Virus record (IMG/VR): IMGVR_UViG_3300021959_000382
Coordinates: 1-23,964 of that record
Strand: one strand, 5' to 3'
DNA length: 23,964 bases
DNA from: a virus
Below, in pieces: positions 21,180 through 23,964 of this stretch. The notes beneath the pieces were generated by a model, which saw only the letters and a program-made list of their open reading frames with translations, did not search any database and had not been told where the DNA came from. Positions within the stretch are counted from its first letter, which is position 1. Every line of letters begins with the position of its first letter. The position numbers and the translations under genes were made by a program.

Positions 21180-21325
21180 TACTTAATACGAACCTTGTCA
21201 ATACAGATGACTGACCACTTGTGTAGTTTTACATTCCACTTGCCAAGCAGTCTAGCCGTCTTCAGAAATAGATGACTTAAAAATGTCCAATAAGCATCTA
21301 CTATGATATTCTTTAAATCTGTCAT
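21179..21325 (-). CDS. 48-aa small gene
   Basis: Forty-eight codons: MTDLKNIIVDAYWTFLSHLF, LKTARLLGKWNVKLHKWSVI, then CIDKVRIK and stop. The ATG overlaps the TAA of the 45-aa gene (TAATG), and its own TAA overlaps the ATG of the 249-aa gene (TAATG). Such double coupling is unlikely for a chance frame. The peptide is an amphipathic, basic helix with several Trp and aromatic residues, possibly membrane-peripheral. Function unknown. Confidence 0.72.
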   Translation of the reverse strand: MTDLKNIIVDAYWTFLSHLFLKTARLLGKWNVKLHKWSVICIDKVRIK

Positions 21326-21462
21326 TACTTCTTCTTAGCTACGCCACCACGCATCATTTTCTTCTTAGCCATCTTAGCCATGCCACCACCACGCATTTTC
21401 TTTTGTGCAACACCGCCACGCATCATCTTCTTCTTAGCTACTTTTGTCTTACCCATTGCCAT
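21325..21462 (-). CDS. 45-aa KKMMRGG repeat protein
   Basis: The start is at the MAMGKTK Met (21462), fixed by a strong AAGGAG nine bases before it; a longer upstream frame lacks this. The whole protein is three copies of AKKKMMRGGVA-type units with 14 Lys, 3 Arg, 9 Met and no acidic residues. It overlaps the previous gene by 14 bases and ends in TAATG with the 48-aa gene. Nearby copies of the codon string for KKMMRGG form short DNA direct repeats. Function unknown; the charge suggests nucleic acid or membrane binding. The GGVAKKK ending recurs in other proteins of this window. Confidence 0.8.
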   Translation of the reverse strand: MAMGKTKVAKKKMMRGGVAQKKMRGGGMAKMAKKKMMRGGVAKKK

Positions 21463-21979
21463 TACGTAATCTCCTTCTATCAAGAACCAAGGCTTCATAT
21501 ATATCATCAGGAAAATGTTTATAGTATCCTGACTTCTCTAAACTCAGTGCAGCATCATCTAACACTGACAAACGCTGCACGAAAACCATGCAGTATTCTA
21601 AATCACTACTAGTTATACCATCTTCTTCTAAAAAGTCAAGACCTGCATCACTAGCATCAAACTCTGGATGAAACACCATCAAGTGTAAATCTATACCTGC
21701 TAGGCTTAGTGCTTCATTCATGCCATCACATAAACCATCTAGGTATTCCATGCTAGGCATGTTTTCATCAGCCCATACAACTATGTCATAATCATGGCTA
21801 TCAAATATCTGTATCTCTGCACGTAGACCTTCAAGACCTGTATTAACACTAAAGACTACCTTATTATCTGCCCATGCTTTAGCGGCATAGGGGCAGGGTG
21901 GTAGTCCGTTTAGTTTTACATTTGGTATCTCAAGAAAGTTATGTGACCAGTTACGTATGTCTTGTTCTACTCTATGCAC
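21449..21979 (-). CDS. 176-aa conserved phage protein of unknown function
   Basis: I place the start at a GTG (21979) giving VHRVEQDIRNWSHNFLEIPN, because the longer frame (22036) runs through the HNH-like gene with an unlike, Leu-rich sequence. Conserved-looking pieces are LNGLPPCPYAAKAWADNKV (about 23-41), YDIVVWADENMPSMEYLDGL (about 64-83) and YCMVFVQRLSVLDDAALSLE (about 119-138). Similar proteins occur in cyanophages and other marine phages as I recall, without known function. It has no membrane segment and no known catalytic motif, though D/E-rich loops are present. It overlaps the HNH-like gene by eight bases. Confidence 0.75.
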   Translation of the reverse strand: MHRVEQDIRNWSHNFLEIPNVKLNGLPPCPYAAKAWADNKVVFSVNTGLEGLRAEIQIFDSHDYDIVVWADENMPSMEYLDGLCDGMNEALSLAGIDLHLMVFHPEFDASDAGLDFLEEDGITSSDLEYCMVFVQRLSVLDDAALSLEKSGYYKHFPDDIYEALVLDRRRLRNGNG

Positions 21980-22220
21980 GTTTATTCTTTTTACCTGCTG
22001 TAGTTGTTCTAGCAAAAGAACGATTACGTGATGCACGTTGTGTTGTTAGGTTACTACGTCTGTTATCAGTAGGATTACCATTCTTGTGTGCTACATCCTT
22101 ACCTGCTACATTTACACCGCCCTTTGCTAGTGTTGCACGTGCAGCATTACGAGATGCCCTGCGCTTCTTCTGTGCAGGTTTAGCGTGGTAGTTAGCATAT
22201 TCTTTTTTATAATTACGCAT
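21972..22220 (-). CDS. Small basic HNH-like protein, probably degenerate
   Basis: 82 aa, very basic. Residues 41-69 (KDVAHKNGNPTDNRRSNLTT, then QRASRNRSF) match the shape of a short HNH endonuclease motif: the His45-Lys-Asn-Gly-Asn turn, the DNRRSNL segment and the closing Asn-Arg-Ser. The residue before the first His is Ala where Asp or His is usual, and no zinc-binding cysteines are present, so activity is doubtful. The arrangement is typical of small marine phage HNH relatives. Coupled by TAATG to the upstream gene. It may be a DNA-binding remnant. Confidence 0.78.
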   Translation of the reverse strand: MRNYKKEYANYHAKPAQKKRRASRNAARATLAKGGVNVAGKDVAHKNGNPTDNRRSNLTTQRASRNRSFARTTTAGKKNKRA

Positions 22221-22612
22221 TAACCTGTAATCTTTTTAAAGGCTTCAGGGCTTTTAGCTTTCAATGCTTTCAGACCGGGGTTCATAGTAACTGAACCACC
22301 TGCTGCGTACATGTGCTTCTTGCCATATGCCATGCCACCATCTTTCATAGCAGATTTTTTATCTGACATACCTTTCGGTACGGCTCTTGCTTTCTTCTTT
22401 ACTACAGGATTATAATCAGGAGAAGGTGCAGGAGCATTTACTTCATTTGAAGCTACTCTTCGTGCAGCCCGATACACATCTGCTCCATACTTTTCTTTTA
22501 GACGTTTCTGTACACCTTTAGCGTACTCCGTAGTTTTATCACTACCGTCATTAAGCATGGCAACTGCTTCAGTTAAAGCAGCTTGGTCTGTTGTTGTCAT
22601 ATTACCAGCCAT
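22220..22612 (-). CDS. 130-aa Lys-rich protein with GG motifs
   Basis: The start is set at MAGNM (22612) because AGGAG and GGAGA lie eight to ten bases upstream; a longer frame starting at 22630 would place this Shine-Dalgarno inside the gene. Residues 10-50 are helical (TEAVAMLNDGSDKTTEYAKG, then RLKEKYGADVYRAARRV). The region 55-90 is Pro/Lys-rich and probably disordered. The C-terminal 40 hold GGMAYGKKHMYAAGGSVTMN and a helix (LKALKAKSPEAFKKITG). No known family. Small, basic virion or DNA-binding protein by composition. Eleven bases after the previous stop. Confidence 0.78.
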   Translation of the reverse strand: MAGNMTTTDQAALTEAVAMLNDGSDKTTEYAKGVQKRLKEKYGADVYRAARRVASNEVNAPAPSPDYNPVVKKKARAVPKGMSDKKSAMKDGGMAYGKKHMYAAGGSVTMNPGLKALKAKSPEAFKKITG

Positions 22613-22623
22613 TATTTCTTCTC

Positions 22624-22917
22624 CTACCATTTTACTTTATGTGACCAATACTTAGCTGATAGCTTGCTGGTCGGTTTACCTTGTGCATCATGCCTTGCAT
22701 AATACGACTTCTTACGTGCTTTATCCTTTGCAGTCTTAGGATTCTTACCTGCACCTGATACGCCTTGCTGTCCAAAGCGAATAAATTTATATGTGTCACC
22801 TTCCTTCGCCATCACACAGTGAGACTTAGTTGGGTGTTTAGGGGTACGTTTTGGCTTATTAACGCCAGTAAGCCCCTCTTCTTTCATTTTGTTTTTGACA
22901 CGCTCTGGTATAGCCAT
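22624..22917 (-). CDS. Conserved small basic phage protein (FIRFGQQG family)
   Basis: 97 aa. Characteristic blocks: MAIPERVKNKMKEEGLTGVN (1-20), PKHPTKSHCVMAKEGDTYKF (26-45), IRFGQQG, and a C-terminal AKDKARKKSYYARHDAQGKP, SAKYWSHKVKW. From memory this family is common in marine phages (possibly DUF6321, not verified). Function is unknown. The highly basic, His/Lys-rich C-terminus suggests nucleic-acid binding. AGGGG is seven bases before the ATG, and TAATG couples it to the upstream gene. Confidence 0.85.
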   Translation of the reverse strand: MAIPERVKNKMKEEGLTGVNKPKRTPKHPTKSHCVMAKEGDTYKFIRFGQQGVSGAGKNPKTAKDKARKKSYYARHDAQGKPTSKLSAKYWSHKVKW

Positions 22918-23108
22918 TAAACGCCCCTATCAAACTTACATTTAAACGAAAACGAGTGTGGTGAACCCAATACTTCTGCTACATCTGTGACTATTACTGC
23001 AGCACGTTCCTCACACTGTACTTCCTGTACGTATGGTCCATATATATCTTCAACAATGATACATTGACCTGTCAACATTGAACAAGCCATTACAAATGTA
23101 GTAAACAT
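22917..23108 (-). CDS. Small four-cysteine, probably exported peptide
   Basis: 63 aa. The N-terminus (MFTTFVMACSMLTGQC) is short and hydrophobic, like a signal or anchor segment. The remainder contains DIYGPYVQEVQCEERAAVIV and ends PHSFSFKCKFDRGV. Cysteines at 9, 16, 32 and 57 could make disulfides in the periplasm. There is no clear lipobox. It starts directly after the TAA of the upstream gene and overlaps the next by TAATG. Similar GPY...C..R small proteins exist in marine phages as I recall. Function unknown. Confidence 0.72.
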   Translation of the reverse strand: MFTTFVMACSMLTGQCIIVEDIYGPYVQEVQCEERAAVIVTDVAEVLGSPHSFSFKCKFDRGV

Positions 23109-23321
23109 TTAATCTGTCCAGCCTTCTAACCGCATATAATCTTCTGTTTCTTTTAGTGTGAACTTACGTGGGGAGAACTTAGTCTCCAATGCAGTACGTA
23201 CGTAGAACACATCGCTATGTGGTATGTGAAGACGGTCAAGTGTATTGGTACGGATGGCAGCATAGAAAGCTGTAAGTACATCGTCTGTGTATAGTTTTAC
23301 TGATTTTGCCACGAATGTCAA
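23109..23321 (-). CDS. 70-aa hypothetical protein, first gene of the operon
   Basis: Helical, charged protein: SVKLYTDDVLTAFYAAIRTN (7-26), then DVFYVRTALETKFSPRKFTL and ETEDYMRLEGWTD at the end. I do not know a family. The start is uncertain: TTG at 23321 gives the longest frame, but GTG at 23312 (VAKSVKL) is equally possible, and neither has a clear Shine-Dalgarno. It is the first gene after the leftward promoter at about 23.5 kb, so its leader carries the operator-like repeats. Possibly a regulator or an early-late switch protein, but only by position. Confidence 0.7.
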   Translation of the reverse strand: MTFVAKSVKLYTDDVLTAFYAAIRTNTLDRLHIPHSDVFYVRTALETKFSPRKFTLKETEDYMRLEGWTD

Positions 23322-23371
23322 GCACTTTCTTGAAAATAGTACAGATATTTATATAATGGGGGAGTATTTAG

Positions 23372-23486
23372 AGTGTTTTCACTTATAGTGAGCATTTAAA
23401 GTGAATTAACAAAGAAAATATAATAACATTATTAGTGTATTTATATTATTAGTGTATATACACTGTTAGTGTTTTCACTTTAAGTG
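23372..23486. promoter_or_regulatory. Operator-like array of AGTG/CACT half-sites
   Basis: AGTGTTTTCACTT occurs at 23372-23384 and 23468-23480, each followed two bases later by AGTG (23387-23390 and 23483-23486). Each copy is an inverted pair AGTG-TTTT-CACT. Between them are a direct repeat ATTATTAGTGTAT (23428-23440 and 23445-23457) and the perfect 14-base palindrome AGTGTATATACACT (23451-23464). At least seven half-sites fall in 115 bases, beginning just past the promoter start point. This looks like repressor or activator binding sites, or replication iterons. Confidence 0.6.
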
Positions 23487-23499
23487 TTATAATAGTATA

Positions 23500-23528
23500 A
23501 TTATACCATGGTTTTAGATATCAGTCAA
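23500..23528 (-). promoter_or_regulatory. Late-operon promoter (sigma70 type, extended -10)
   Basis: Minus strand TTGACT (23528-23523), 17-base spacer, TATAAT (23505-23500), with TGG before the -10 giving an extended element, the same design as the promoter at 2565-2593. It reads toward 23321 and is the only good promoter ahead of the first gene. The transcript would begin near 23493 and carry the half-site array in a leader of about 170 bases. Confidence 0.8.
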
Positions 23529-23662
23529 CCCATAAAATACAATAGGGGTAAATTATTTCTATATTAAGCATATTTTAGAATATATTTCTATTAATAGGTA
23601 TACATAAATGTTTTATTGTCGCTGTGGTTAACACTTAAAATACCTAATCTGTGTATTTCTGT

Positions 23663-23674
23663 GTATACGTATAC
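23663..23674. repeat. Perfect 12-base palindrome GTATACGTATAC
   Basis: The sequence is its own reverse complement, and the upstream TGTGTAT occurs again ten bases to the left. It lies in the non-coding control region between the two operator-like clusters. It might be a dimer binding site. It could be chance in AT-rich DNA. Confidence 0.4.
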
Positions 23675-23880
23675 TAGGGTACGGGGGGTGGCTCATGCAC
23701 CCTATGTCGTTGAAAAATGATAGAATTTAGCCTAGTTTTTAAAAAAAAGTTATTAGTCGTTGCCAAAAAAGCAAAATATGCATCATATTATCCAATAAAA
23801 ACAATATGTTAGCATCTTATAGCTTATCAATCGGCAACAGATATAAGATTTATTAACGATTAAACCAAATAGCTTAACTT

Positions 23881-23956
23881 GTCAGATATTTGACATTGTC
23901 AAAAACATGACGGGCGATGCATGGTATTTATACCCTACCCCGTCAAACTATTGACA
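23881..23956. promoter_or_regulatory. TGACA/TGTCA palindrome cluster at the right edge
   Basis: Within 76 bases: TGTCA then TTTGACATTGTCAAA (23889-23903, seven-base arms around one central base), GGTATTTATACC (palindromic), then GTCAA-ACTA-TTGAC ending in TTGACA at 23951-23956. The last could be the -35 of a rightward promoter whose -10 falls past the window. The combination of -35-like boxes inside inverted repeats suggests a repressor-controlled divergent region. Confidence 0.5.
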
Positions 23957-23964
23957 CCTATGAT

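Larger units (their letters stand above)
23322..23964. other. 643-base AT-rich control region without a gene
   Basis: No frame on either strand has a credible start and length. Contents: a leftward promoter (23500-23528), an AGTG/CACT half-site array (23372-23486), a perfect palindrome GTATACGTATAC (23663-23674), a TAGGGT...ACCCTA pair around a GGGTG/CACCC stem (about 23675-23702), and a TGACA/TGTCA cluster (about 23880-23956). It is probably the boundary between the late operon and the genes beyond the right edge. Confidence 0.7.

Noticed and set aside
21449-22036. 195-aa version of the 176-aa gene
   Set aside because: The extra N-terminus is a Leu/Val-rich translation of the HNH-like gene in another frame and has no ribosome site; the GTG at 21979 gives the conserved-looking start.
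23318-23395. 25-codon minus-strand frame (MLTISENTLNT...) in the leader
   Set aside because: No ribosome-binding site, very short, and lies over the AGTG half-site array; more likely chance.
23322-23964. tRNA gene or CRISPR array in the non-coding region
   Set aside because: No T-loop-like GTTCGA segment or cloverleaf arms, and the repeats are too short and unevenly spaced for CRISPR.

Overview
This window is the late (virion and lysis) half of a tailed bacteriophage genome. Every gene I can support lies on the minus strand, so the biology reads from about 23.5 kb down to base 1. The DNA is AT-rich. Genes are packed with ATGA or TAATG stop/start overlaps or gaps of a few bases, and many have good Shine-Dalgarno sequences (AGGAG and variants). 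A portal, a short adaptor and a beta-rich nozzle-like protein, with no tape-measure or sheath gene, point to podovirus-like short-tail morphology. Many of the small proteins resemble, from memory, families common in uncultured marine phages (pelagiphage or cyanophage-like metagenomic genomes). The host cannot be named from this sequence. No integrase, polymerase, helicase, repressor, tRNA, CRISPR array or insertion sequence is visible, so the early and replication genes must lie outside the window.

Layout in transcription order. (1) 23322-23964 is a non-coding, AT-rich control region. It holds a good sigma70-type promoter (TTGACT-17-TATAAT, extended -10) firing leftward, an array of AGTG/CACT half-sites just downstream of it, and a second TGACA/TGTCA palindrome cluster at the right edge. 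(2) 23321-21180 holds small basic or hypothetical genes: a four-Cys peptide, two Lys-rich proteins, a degenerate HNH-like protein, a 176-aa protein, a 45-aa KKMMRGG repeat protein and a 48-aa gene. (3) 21179-19822 holds two beta-rich probable virion proteins and a small basic protein. (4) 19795-18028 is a lysis region: a tail-anchored membrane protein, a small basic protein, a GTA-type holin-like protein, a two-TM holin candidate and a T4-lysozyme-type endolysin. (5) 18031-15348 is packaging: small terminase, a Lys/Pro-rich protein, an HTH protein and the large terminase. (6) 15337-8293 is the head: portal, a small coiled-coil protein, a 510-aa low-complexity protein, scaffold, a dedicated capsid promoter with a structured leader, major capsid protein, a probable decoration protein, and a further structural protein. 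(7) 8279-3941 is tail and connector: a 564-aa protein built of about 20 GVSATGAVGT repeats, a small adaptor-like protein, the head-tail adaptor and the nozzle-like protein. (8) 3938-26 is host recognition: a triple-repeat fibre, then, behind a consensus promoter, a small beta protein, a fibre-domain protein, three tandem paralogous fibre-family genes that all end in GDLA, and a conserved 158-aa protein. Another gene begins at base 7.

The genes work together as one late programme: lysis timing, genome packaging, procapsid assembly, tail assembly and adsorption. Three host-type promoters (about 23.5, 10.57 and 2.57 kb) appear to split this transcription unit into general late, capsid, and receptor-binding modules. 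The features most worth a second look are the fibre cassette whose conserved C-terminal GDLA codons also carry the Shine-Dalgarno of the next gene, the solenoid-like repeat protein, the recurrent GG[LMV]A..KK motif in unrelated proteins, and the two operator-like clusters in the control region.
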